Source: Clostridiales bacterium
GTDB lineage: Bacteria > Bacillota > Clostridia > Oscillospirales > Oscillospiraceae
NCBI GenBank assembly: GCA_003533405.1
Contig: DQDL01000098.1
Span: 1 to 14,888, forward strand
Length of the DNA stretch: 14,888 bases
Direction of reading: 5' to 3'
Below, piece by piece: positions 6,333 to 12,603 of this stretch; the stretch's first letter is position 1; every line of letters starts with the position of its first letter. The notes under the pieces were generated by a model. That model was not told where the DNA came from, did not search any database, and was given only the letters and a program-made list of their open reading frames with translations. The translations under genes were made by a program, and so were the position numbers.

Positions 6333-6619
6333 TTTGCCCTCCCCGTCGGTCTGTCGAACGCATGCGCAAGCTTTGCCGCCAGCCTCTCGGTGATGCTCGG
6401 CCTGCGCTCAAACGGCGGGTAACCGGCATCATCGAGGGCGGCAAAAATTTGCGCCTCCGTGACGATATCGGGGTCAAAGCGCACCGTGACGAGCGACTTG
6501 AAATACTCGACATCGGCATCGATAACGCCCCGAAGCTGCAAAAGTGTGCAGATGATAAGCTCGGGGCACTGCACGCAGTACATGCCCTTTACATAGGTTT
6601 TCAGCGTTTTTTCTTCCAC
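6329..6619 (-). CDS. Small HMA-domain copper-chaperone-like protein
   Basis: This 96-residue protein has an HMA (ferredoxin-like) domain at about residues 5-68 with the metal site GMYC15-V-Q-C18, followed by a basic, Arg-rich tail of about 25 residues that CopZ proteins (about 68 residues) lack. It probably binds Cu(I) in the cytoplasm and exchanges it with the ATPase or with the HMA-membrane fusion encoded next to it. It starts with GTG at 6617-6619. AAGGAG 8 nt upstream supports this start, which lies inside the end of the ATPase gene (19-bp overlap). Its stop overlaps the next ATG. The Arg-rich tail is unusual, and an adaptor role toward the membrane partner is possible. Confidence 0.8.
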   Translation of the reverse strand: MEEKTLKTYVKGMYCVQCPELIICTLLQLRGVIDADVEYFKSLVTVRFDPDIVTEAQIFAALDDAGYPPFERRPSITERLAAKLAHAFDRPTGRAK

Positions 6620-8934
6620 CGTCTGCGCTCCTTTCTGCCGTTTTGGAGTTTGAGTGAGTTAAACAAAACACCAATCGAACTCAGCGACATGGAGGTCGCA
6701 CAAATTGACGGGTGCAGCACTCCGGCGGCGGCAATTGGGATACTCAGGGCGTTGTACACAAGCGCCCAGCGGAGGTTTTGATTGACCACCCGCATGGTTT
6801 TTTCCGAGAGTCCGAACACCTCGGGCAGCTTCTTCAGATCGCCCGACGGCAGGAGTATGCCCGCCGATTCGATGGCTATATCCGAGCCGCTGCCCATGGC
6901 GACCGAGCAGTCGGCTCCGGCGAGTGCGGGCGTATCGTTCACGCCGTCGCCGACCATGCAGATGGTGCGCCCCTCGGCCTTGAGCCGGGCGATGATATCC
7001 GCCTTTTCCGTCGGCAGGACATTGGCTTTGACATTTTCTATCCCCGCCTTGGCGGCAATATCCCGAGCGGTCTGCTCGTTATCGCCGGTGACGAGCCACA
7101 CCTGCCTGCCGCTTGCCTTGAGCTTCTCGACAACTTCCCGTGCCTCGGGCTTTATGACATCGGCGACCCGAACAAGCCCCACGAGCACGCCGTCATACGC
7201 TGCGCAGACCTCGGTGCCCGTGCCTTCGGGCAAGCTCGCCGCGTCCACGCCGTTATCGGAGAGAAACCGCCTGCTGCCGCAGATGAGTGCTTTGCCGTTT
7301 ATCGTGCATTTAACGCCCCTGCCTGCGACCGCTTCAAAGTCCGCAGCCGGATCGGGCGCAAAGTCGCCGAACACGCTCTTTGCGTGGGCGACAACCGCCT
7401 TGGCGACCGGGTGGTCAGACATGGCCTCGGCGGAGGCGACAAGGTGCAAAAGCGCCGTCTCGTCCATGCCGTTTAAGCTTAAGATTTCCGTTACCTCGGG
7501 GCTTCCCTTGGTTATCGTGCCGGTTTTGTCGAACACGACCGTGTCGGCCTTGCGGGCATTTTCGATGAACCTGCCGGAGCTATATAGCACGCCGTTTTCG
7601 GCGGCGGCACCGGAGGCGACCATGAGCGCCGTGGGCGTGGCGAGTCCCAGTGCGCAGGGGCAGGCGACCGACAGCACATCGCAGCAGGTCACAAGCGCCT
7701 TTTCAAGGTCACGGGGTCTTAGCTTCTTAAACCACAGCGCAAAGGTCGCCGCAGCGGCGGCAACGACGGCGGGTACGAACCAGCCCGCAACGGAGTCCGC
7801 AAATTTTTGCACCGGCGCTTTTTCGCACTGCGCCCGCCTGACGGCGGCGACTATCTGCTGCAAAACGGAGTCCTTACCAAGCCCCTCGGCGGTCACCTTG
7901 GCTGCGCCGGCACGGCACAGGCTGCCGCCGATGACCTTGTCGCCCGGGTGCTTGTCAACGGGCAGGCTCTCGCCGGTGAGCATCGATTCGTCAACGGCGC
8001 AGTCACCCTGCATTATCGTTCCGTCAACGGCGATGCGCTCGCCCGCTCGGACCAAGACTATATCGCCGTACACGATGCCGTCCACTGGCTTTTCCGTAAC
8101 CGCACCGTCAACGAGCACGGCCGCCGTTTTGGGCTGGAGGTGCAAAAGCTTGCGTATTGCGCCGTTTGCCTCGCCGGCCGCCATCTGCTCGATGTATTTG
8201 CCGAACAGAATCAGCGACAGCAGCACGCCGTCCGAGCCGAAATAGAGCGTGAAATTGTTCTTTCTCGTAAATGCGACATGGCTGCTGTACAGGTAAATGA
8301 GCGTTGAGGACAGCGAGATGAGCGTATCCATGCCGAAGCTGCGGTTGCGCAGGTCACGCAGTGCGCCCTTGTAAAAATACCTGCCCGGGCCGAATTGCAG
8401 CGCCGTCGCAACGGCAAACTGCGCCTTGGGGTGCAGCTCCAGCATCAAAAGCGAGGTCGCCGCCGCAGAGCCTAAAAGCTTTTGCAGAAGCTCCATGCGC
8501 TTGTCAAGCTCCTGATCCTCGTCTCCGCCACGGCGCTCGCCCGCCGTGACCGTGCAGCCGCAGTCTGCGCACGCAGCAACAAGCTCCCGTGCCTGAATGT
8601 CAATAGGCCACAGGCACACCGTTATCTTGCCGCCCGAAATCGTCACCGACTTCACGCCGAACACCGAGCTAAGCGCAGCGCAAAGCCCCTCGGGGATTTC
8701 CCCCGCCGGTATGAGCTCCTGCTCCTCTATGGGGACACGAAAGCCCGCCTTTCTGACGGCGGCGGCAATCATTGCAATGTCCGTCACGCCCTCGTCATAC
8801 GAAACGGCGGCGGTCGAGGCAGCGAAGTTGATCTCCGCACGGGCTACTCCCTTTTGCGCCGAGATGACCTTGCCTAATCTGCGCACACAGGCGGCGCACT
8901 CCATATCCAAAATTTTTAGTGATATATCCGTCAT
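6601..8934 (-). CDS. copA: Cu(I)-transporting P1B-type ATPase
   Basis: A 777-residue P1B-type ATPase. The N-terminal HMA domain has C13-A-A-C16. A second, degenerate HMA-like segment (about 75-130) lacks the CxxC. Catalytic landmarks are complete: TGES (320-323), the membrane metal site C425-P-C427, phosphorylation motif DKTGT (469-473), SDHPV (506-510), TGDN (616-619) and GDGVND (662-667). The last two helices carry Y727-N728 and M749-x3-S753, the set that marks Cu(I) rather than Zn/Cd pumps. It moves Cu(I) out of the cytoplasm using ATP, either for resistance or to supply copper to an exported protein. The ATG at 8932-8934 has GAGGTG (8942-8947) upstream. No CsoR- or CopY-type regulator is in the window. 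It ends with a very basic tail (RKERRRWKKKR). Confidence 0.95.
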   Translation of the reverse strand: MTDISLKILDMECAACVRRLGKVISAQKGVARAEINFAASTAAVSYDEGVTDIAMIAAAVRKAGFRVPIEEQELIPAGEIPEGLCAALSSVFGVKSVTISGGKITVCLWPIDIQARELVAACADCGCTVTAGERRGGDEDQELDKRMELLQKLLGSAAATSLLMLELHPKAQFAVATALQFGPGRYFYKGALRDLRNRSFGMDTLISLSSTLIYLYSSHVAFTRKNNFTLYFGSDGVLLSLILFGKYIEQMAAGEANGAIRKLLHLQPKTAAVLVDGAVTEKPVDGIVYGDIVLVRAGERIAVDGTIMQGDCAVDESMLTGESLPVDKHPGDKVIGGSLCRAGAAKVTAEGLGKDSVLQQIVAAVRRAQCEKAPVQKFADSVAGWFVPAVVAAAAATFALWFKKLRPRDLEKALVTCCDVLSVACPCALGLATPTALMVASGAAAENGVLYSSGRFIENARKADTVVFDKTGTITKGSPEVTEILSLNGMDETALLHLVASAEAMSDHPVAKAVVAHAKSVFGDFAPDPAADFEAVAGRGVKCTINGKALICGSRRFLSDNGVDAASLPEGTGTEVCAAYDGVLVGLVRVADVIKPEAREVVEKLKASGRQVWLVTGDNEQTARDIAAKAGIENVKANVLPTEKADIIARLKAEGRTICMVGDGVNDTPALAGADCSVAMGSGSDIAIESAGILLPSGDLKKLPEVFGLSEKTMRVVNQNLRWALVYNALSIPIAAAGVLHPSICATSMSLSSIGVLFNSLKLQNGRKERRRWKKKR

Positions 8935-8952
8935 GCCGTATCACCTCATACG

Positions 8953-8983
8953 AAAAACAGGAGAAGCGGCAGCCTCTCCTGTT
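8953..8983 (-). terminator. Terminator or attenuator between the membrane-protein gene and the copper ATPase gene
   Basis: Minus strand AACAGGAGA (8975-8983) and TCTCCTGTT (8956-8964) form a perfect 9-bp stem followed by TTTTT (8953-8957, overlapping the last paired bases). It sits in the 54-bp gap, and no obvious separate promoter for the ATPase was found here. The ATPase operon is thus either expressed by read-through or from a promoter inside the upstream gene. Confidence 0.75.
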
Positions 8984-8988
8984 CGATC

Positions 8989-9504
8989 TTATTCTTCTTC
9001 TGCCGCCTGAGCTTCGAGCTCCTTGCGATTTTTGTTTGCGAGGATGAACGCCGGCGTCGACATGACGGGGAGAATGAACAGCAGCGCCCAGTCTATCCAG
9101 TTGATGCCCTGAAGCCACTGACCCTCGTGCATAACGCCCTTGTTGAGCTTGAAGTAGTTGTAGTTCCATGCGCCCCAGACATCGGTCGTGGGCTTCCACA
9201 GATGCACCTTCAAAAATGCGGCGCTTGTGATGATGCCCTCGGCCATGACGAGCCAAGTCGCCGAGGCACGCTTGTTTTTCGTGAGAAATGTGCTGATAGC
9301 CGGCATGACATACACGGCGAGGTTTATCGCCAGCAGCTGGAGCGGAATTTTGTACTTCCACCTGAACGCCTGATAGAAATGGTCGCCGTCATGCGCAAGC
9401 GTTGCGCCCAGCACCATCATGTTCGCCAAACCTACCGAAGCTGCGGTCTTGTCATCCATACGGGTGCTCAAGAACTTTGCTTCCTTTTTAAGATCAAAGC
9501 CCAT
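8989..9504 (-). CDS. Four-helix membrane protein of unknown function with an HDxDH motif
   Basis: This 171-residue protein is not recognised. About four membrane helices can be drawn (near 22-38, 53-74, 81-100 and 136-157), with an acidic, soluble C-terminus. At the end of helix 1 is H38-D39-G-D41-H42-F-Y-Q, and H101 lies at the end of helix 3. The ligand-like histidines and aspartates could bind a metal or haem at the membrane surface. A similar HDxDHxxQ pattern occurs in uncharacterised small membrane proteins of other Gram-positives, as far as I recall. The ATG at 9502-9504 has GGAGG (9513-9517) and its own promoter with a palindromic operator that also occurs upstream of the neighbouring hydrolase gene. 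It lies just upstream of the copper operon, separated by a terminator-like hairpin. No function is assigned. Confidence 0.75.
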   Translation of the reverse strand: MGFDLKKEAKFLSTRMDDKTAASVGLANMMVLGATLAHDGDHFYQAFRWKYKIPLQLLAINLAVYVMPAISTFLTKNKRASATWLVMAEGIITSAAFLKVHLWKPTTDVWGAWNYNYFKLNKGVMHEGQWLQGINWIDWALLFILPVMSTPAFILANKNRKELEAQAAEEE

Positions 9505-9526
9505 TTTTTCGTCCTCCGTAATTATA

Positions 9527-9544
9527 ATTTACCGCTTGGTAAAT
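9527..9544 (-). promoter_or_regulatory. Palindromic operator A at the transcription start of the membrane-protein gene
   Basis: ATTTACC GCTT GGTAAAT is a perfect 7-bp inverted repeat around a 4-bp centre, overlapping the predicted +1 near 9540. Its architecture resembles TetR-family operators. The 16-bp core matches operator B (10447-10462) at 13 positions. Confidence 0.6.
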
Positions 9545-9546
9545 AT

Positions 9547-9575
9547 AAAATACCGCATTGTGGTCGATTTGTCAA
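9547..9575 (-). promoter_or_regulatory. Promoter of the four-helix membrane protein gene
   Basis: Minus strand TTGACA (9570-9575), 17-bp spacer, TATTTT (9547-9552). The -35 overlaps the stop codon of the hydrolase gene (9572-9574), so the gene has its own promoter but can also receive read-through. Confidence 0.7.
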
Positions 9576-10408
9576 TACTCAATCGTCTGCGGCTTCACAT
9601 CTGGGTCGTGGGAGCAGAAAACGCCCACGCATTTGGGGTCTGCCTGCATCGTTTTGAGCCACTGAATCGACTTGCGCTGCCGCTTGCGGGCAAAGCCGTA
9701 GCCCGGGATAACGAGATCGTCGATGTTGCGCTGCGAGAAGGCGACATCGGAGGCGAGGATCGCAAATTCGTTGCCGTAAATTCCGTCGGCGGCGTTTACA
9801 AAGCGGCCTGACGGCGCTTTGTTTATCATGACCGCCATCTGCCCGTCGGTGTGCCCGGGACAGGCGATGCACAAAACGCTGTCGTCCCCGAAGAGGTCGA
9901 AGCCTCGGCCTATGGGTCCCTGCGCCGTGCCGAAGTAAAACGGACGCTCGATGATGTCCTTGTACGGCATGTAGGTGTCCCACACCTGACGGACACGGTA
10001 GACCGTGCGGCACGACCAGAAATACTCATGCTCGGCCATGACGATGCGCTTTGCCCTGCCGGCAAAGTCCTTGAGGGCGCAGGTGTGGTCAACATCGTTG
10101 TGGGTGATGAGCACAAGGTCAATATCCTCGGGGCTCAGCCCCATCGCCGCAAGCTGCTCGACTGCGGCCTGACCTTTTTCGACCTGCGGCCGGTAAAAGT
10201 CCCGCAGGTAGAGCGGCATGACCTTATTGCAGTCAGCCGACAGCCCGGTCTCGACCAAAATTTTGCCGTGCACGGGGTGCTCGACGAGATACACGCTCAC
10301 AGGGAGCGTCACCCGCTTAAGTGCGCTGTCTTTTATATACGCCATGTTCGCCGGTATCGTTATCGTTCCGCAGTGCAGAATATGAATTTTTATTGCATTC
10401 TTATCCAT
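9572..10408 (-). CDS. Metallo-beta-lactamase-fold hydrolase, lactonase-like
   Basis: This 278-residue cytoplasmic protein of the metallo-beta-lactamase fold is closest in layout to AiiA-type N-acyl-homoserine-lactonase-like proteins. Candidate ligands are H103-N-D105-V-D107-H108, H186 (in PGHTDGQ), D208 (in NAADGIYG) and H267 (in CSHDPD). The usual HxHxDH motif therefore reads HxDxDH, with Asp105 in place of the second His, so metal content and substrate may differ from true lactonases. A different ester, thioester or lactone substrate is as likely as a quorum signal. The start used is the ATG at 10406-10408 with GAAAGGT about 10 nt upstream; a TTG six codons earlier lies within that site. 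The promoter at 10434-10462 overlaps operator B. It is divergent from the DUF2089 regulator gene. Confidence 0.82.
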   Translation of the reverse strand: MDKNAIKIHILHCGTITIPANMAYIKDSALKRVTLPVSVYLVEHPVHGKILVETGLSADCNKVMPLYLRDFYRPQVEKGQAAVEQLAAMGLSPEDIDLVLITHNDVDHTCALKDFAGRAKRIVMAEHEYFWSCRTVYRVRQVWDTYMPYKDIIERPFYFGTAQGPIGRGFDLFGDDSVLCIACPGHTDGQMAVMINKAPSGRFVNAADGIYGNEFAILASDVAFSQRNIDDLVIPGYGFARKRQRKSIQWLKTMQADPKCVGVFCSHDPDVKPQTIEY

Positions 10409-10433
10409 ACAGACACGACCTTTCAATATGTGA

Positions 10434-10462
10434 ATGATATCACAAACTTACCAATCGGTCAA
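10434..10462 (-). promoter_or_regulatory. Promoter of the hydrolase gene
   Basis: Minus strand TTGACC (10457-10462), 17-bp spacer, TATCAT (10434-10439), about 25 bp from the start codon. Operator B covers the -35. Confidence 0.7.
10447..10462 (-). promoter_or_regulatory. Operator B over the hydrolase promoter
   Basis: The minus strand reads TTGACCGATTGGTAAG, matching the core of operator A (TTTACCGCTTGGTAAA on the + strand) at 13 of 16 positions. Its position over the -35 suggests repression. Confidence 0.55.
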
Positions 10463-10493
10463 CAAAAAGGGTGCTTGGCAACATTCATATGCT

Positions 10494-10511
10494 GTCTATT
10501 AATAAATAGAC
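10494..10511. promoter_or_regulatory. Inverted repeat between the divergent promoters
   Basis: GTCTATT AATA AATAGAC is a perfect 7-bp inverted repeat with a 4-bp centre, lying between the hydrolase promoter and the DUF2089 promoter. It could bind a dimeric regulator, possibly the DUF2089 protein itself; this is inference. Confidence 0.4.
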
Positions 10512-10533
10512 TTAAATATTTTTAATATCTATA

Positions 10534-10562
10534 TTGACAATTCGCATGTCTAGTGCTATTCT
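10534..10562 (+). promoter_or_regulatory. Promoter of the DUF2089 regulator gene
   Basis: TTGACA (10534-10539), 17-bp spacer, TATTCT (10557-10562). The transcript would start near 10569, giving a very short leader of about 13 nt. Confidence 0.65.
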
Positions 10563-10581
10563 ATCCTCAGAGGTGATTATA

Positions 10582-11328
10582 ATGAAGCGGCTAATTTCAA
10601 GGTGTCCGAGCTGTGACGGCGAGCTTGTGATAAGCACATTGCAGTGCCCCGATTGCGGCATGGAGTTCAAAAGCAGCTTTGAACTGAGCTTTTTCGACAA
10701 GCTCAGCGACGAGCAAAACGGTTTTTTGCTCGCATTTTTGCGGGCAAGAGGAAATTTGAAAGAGGTGCAGTCTGAAATGAGTATTTCTTACCCGACCGCA
10801 AAAAAGAAGCTGGACGAGCTGCTCGATGCGCTGAACCTCGGCAGCGAAGAAAAATGCGCCGAGCCTAAGGTCGTTGACCTAAGCCGGCTGAATGTCGACC
10901 ACGGCAGCAATTGTGCGTCCGAGATAGTCAAGGCAAAGCTTAAAGACCACGGCGGCCACACCACGGTGTTCACCGCAAGAGGGCTTCCCTGCGAGGTGTA
11001 CGCCGAGCCCGATGGCGAGACCTTTACGAGCGATAAGCTCCCGACCAGTCCCGCATTTGACTATGGCATTTTTGATGCGATAGTCGAGCTGCTTTTAAAG
11101 CAGGACGGCAGGGCGAGAAAAGGCAACGGCAGAAACTTCAAGCTCGGCGAGACCGGCTGCGAGGAAAGCACGGTCGTCGGCACTGTTGCGCTGCACATGG
11201 GTCACAAAAAAGGTGACTCCATCCATGACCCCGTGTTTGTTTTGGCGGCAATTTTGGAATGGGCGGGTATTGCCGTGAATGGGCGTGGCGAGCTTATTCT
11301 CACGGATGAATACAGGAGCATGCTATGA
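10582..11328 (+). CDS. DUF2089-family putative transcriptional regulator
   Basis: This is a 248-residue protein. The N-terminus is a zinc ribbon (C8-x2-C11 and C22-x2-C25). It is followed by the DUF2089 signature around FLRARGNLKEVQSEMSIS (about 52-69) and a helix-turn-helix segment to about residue 84, where YPTAKKKLDELL is the likely recognition helix. Residues about 100-248 form a further domain with KGNGRNFKLGE and DPVFVLAAILEWAGI motifs. That domain also occurs in longer clostridial members, as far as I recall, but has no known function. It is probably a DNA-binding regulator, with the C-terminal part perhaps sensing a ligand. The ATG at 10582-10584 has AGAGGTGAT upstream; the open frame extends 16 codons further but those lie in the promoter. 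It is divergent from the hydrolase gene, which is its most obvious target. Confidence 0.85.
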   Translation: MKRLISRCPSCDGELVISTLQCPDCGMEFKSSFELSFFDKLSDEQNGFLLAFLRARGNLKEVQSEMSISYPTAKKKLDELLDALNLGSEEKCAEPKVVDLSRLNVDHGSNCASEIVKAKLKDHGGHTTVFTARGLPCEVYAEPDGETFTSDKLPTSPAFDYGIFDAIVELLLKQDGRARKGNGRNFKLGETGCEESTVVGTVALHMGHKKGDSIHDPVFVLAAILEWAGIAVNGRGELILTDEYRSML

Positions 11329-11396
11329 TACGCTTTTTGCTTTCGCTTATCATCAATTTCTTCCGCTGTGTATTTTTTAAGTACAACAACTATTGA
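11325..11396 (+). CDS. Possible 23-residue hydrophobic peptide coupled to the DUF2089 gene
   Basis: The stop of the DUF2089 gene overlaps a new ATG (ATGA, 11325-11328). AGGAG (11314-11318) sits 6 nt before that ATG. The ORF encodes 23 residues (MIRFLLSLIINFF...KYNNY). Residues 3-18 are strongly hydrophobic, interrupted by one Arg-Cys, and basic or polar residues lie at each end, which fits a single-pass membrane peptide. It ends a few bases before the shared terminator. It could be a real small membrane protein or a chance reading frame; the ribosome binding site and overlap favour the first. Confidence 0.45.
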   Translation: MIRFLLSLIINFFRCVFFKYNNY

Positions 11397-11400
11397 TAGC

Positions 11401-11450
11401 AAAACCGCTCCGCAGTCTCGTTATGAGACTGCGGAGCGGTTTTGTCTTTT
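11401..11450. terminator. Shared bidirectional terminator
   Basis: Arms AAAACCGCTCCGCAGTCTC (11401-11419) and its exact complement (11425-11443) form a 19-bp stem with a 5-nt loop. T-rich sequence follows on the + strand (to 11457) and TTTT on the minus strand. It ends the DUF2089 transcript and, from the other side, the ABC/FmdE operon. Confidence 0.95.
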
Positions 11451-11454
11451 TCTT

Positions 11455-11835
11455 TTAAAGCTCCGAAACCTTGAACATATCCTGTGCGGGGGCTTCGTGG
11501 AAAAGGGTGAACTTTTCGGCCTTGGGCAGGTCGTGACCGAGGTCGGTGAGCTCTAAGCGGACGGACTTGCCGCCGGGGGCGGTGAAGGTGAGCGCCATCT
11601 CGCCGGTGAGATCAAAGCTCAGCCTGCCGTTTTCCTCGGTGCAGCCGAGAATGACTCTCACGGCATCGACCGGACACTTGTCGGTCTCGGCAACGCACTT
11701 AACGCCCGAGTCGGGGCTTGCCTCGACACCCAGAAGCTCGGCGGCATACAGCGACGCACGGTAGCCGATGGTAAGGCCGGGGCACTCGTGGCCGTGGAAC
11801 TCGGCGCACTTTTTCCAAAGCTCGTTATTTATCAT
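11455..11835 (-). CDS. FmdE-like domain protein
   Basis: This 126-residue protein matches the FmdE domain family (named after subunit E of formylmethanofuran dehydrogenase) through F13-H-G-H-E-C18-P-G near the N-terminus, followed by LTIGYRA. C47, C54 and C65 are further possible ligands. It is only the core domain and lacks the C-terminal zinc-finger extension of longer members. The histidines and cysteines suggest metal or Fe-S chemistry, but the family's reaction in bacteria is not established. It is the last gene of the ABC importer operon: the ABC stop codon TGA overlaps the GGAGG that serves this gene, 12 bp apart. That placement suggests it acts on, or senses, the imported metal complex. 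No methanogenesis genes are present. Confidence 0.8.
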   Translation of the reverse strand: MINNELWKKCAEFHGHECPGLTIGYRASLYAAELLGVEASPDSGVKCVAETDKCPVDAVRVILGCTEENGRLSFDLTGEMALTFTAPGGKSVRLELTDLGHDLPKAEKFTLFHEAPAQDMFKVSEL

Positions 11836-11847
11836 ATCATTTCCTCC

Positions 11848-12603
11848 TCAGTACGGAACTATTACTCTTATTCCCTTGTGCTCTATGATATCGACACGCA
11901 GGTCGTAGACGGCCTGAATGGTCTCGGGCGTGACGGTCTCGACCCCGCCGAAGGAGAACACCTTGGCGTCTTTTACGAACAGGAAGCGGTCGCAGTGGCG
12001 CATGGCCAAATTGAGGTCGTGAATGACTATCGCAGCGCCGATGTTTTGCTCCTGCGCAATGTCACGGATGACATGGAGCATCTCGTGCTGATTATTCGGG
12101 TCAAGGCTGCTTGTCGGCTCGTCGAGCAGCAGATACTTCGGCTGCTGCACGAGCGCACGGGCGAGCATGGTCTTCTGAAGCTCGCCGCCGGACAATTCGT
12201 CGAGATACCTCGACTCAAGGTGCCGCAAATTGAGCATATCGAGCACCTCGGTGACGATGCGCTCATCCTCGGCGGTAACGCCCCATTTGATATAGGGCTT
12301 GCGGCCCAAAAGCACCGCATCGAACACCAGCGTATGCGTCGGCTGGGTGCTCTGCGGCACATAGGCGACCGACTGCGCAAGCGTTCTGCGCTGCATGTGC
12401 TCGATGCTCAGGCCGTCAACCGAAACGCTGCCGGAGGTGGCGGGATTTATCCTGTCGATGCACTTAATGAGAGTGCTTTTGCCTGCGCCGTTATTGCCGA
12501 GCACCGCCATGAACTGACCCTGCTCGAGGTGAAACGACACATCATCGAGTATCTTTCTGCCGTTTTTTGAATAGGCAAAGGAGAGGTCTTTAACTTCAAG
12601 CAC
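11848..12603 (-). CDS. ABC transporter ATPase, FecE/BtuD type
   Basis: This 251-residue ATP-binding subunit powers import of an iron-chelate, haem or corrinoid. Walker A is G36-N-N-G-A-G-K-S43, the Q-loop Gln is 84, the signature LSGGE is 137-141, Walker B YLLLDEP is 157-163 and the switch His is 195. The start chosen is GTG at 12601-12603, overlapping the permease stop by 8 bp and preceded by AAGGGGGG. This gives the family-typical N-terminus MLEVKDLSFAY. An in-frame alternative 15 codons upstream would add a Cys-rich, non-homologous stretch inside the permease gene. It is coupled to the permease upstream and FmdE-like gene downstream. Confidence 0.92.
   Translation of the reverse strand: MLEVKDLSFAYSKNGRKILDDVSFHLEQGQFMAVLGNNGAGKSTLIKCIDRINPATSGSVSVDGLSIEHMQRRTLAQSVAYVPQSTQPTHTLVFDAVLLGRKPYIKWGVTAEDERIVTEVLDMLNLRHLESRYLDELSGGELQKTMLARALVQQPKYLLLDEPTSSLDPNNQHEMLHVIRDIAQEQNIGAAIVIHDLNLAMRHCDRFLFVKDAKVFSFGGVETVTPETIQAVYDLRVDIIEHKGIRVIVPY

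Noticed and set aside
6782..8245. 487-codon + strand ORF opposite the copper ATPase
   Set aside because: The ATPase on the minus strand has all catalytic motifs. The + frame is Ser/Thr/Pro-rich low-complexity sequence without domains, typical antisense open frame in GC-rich DNA.
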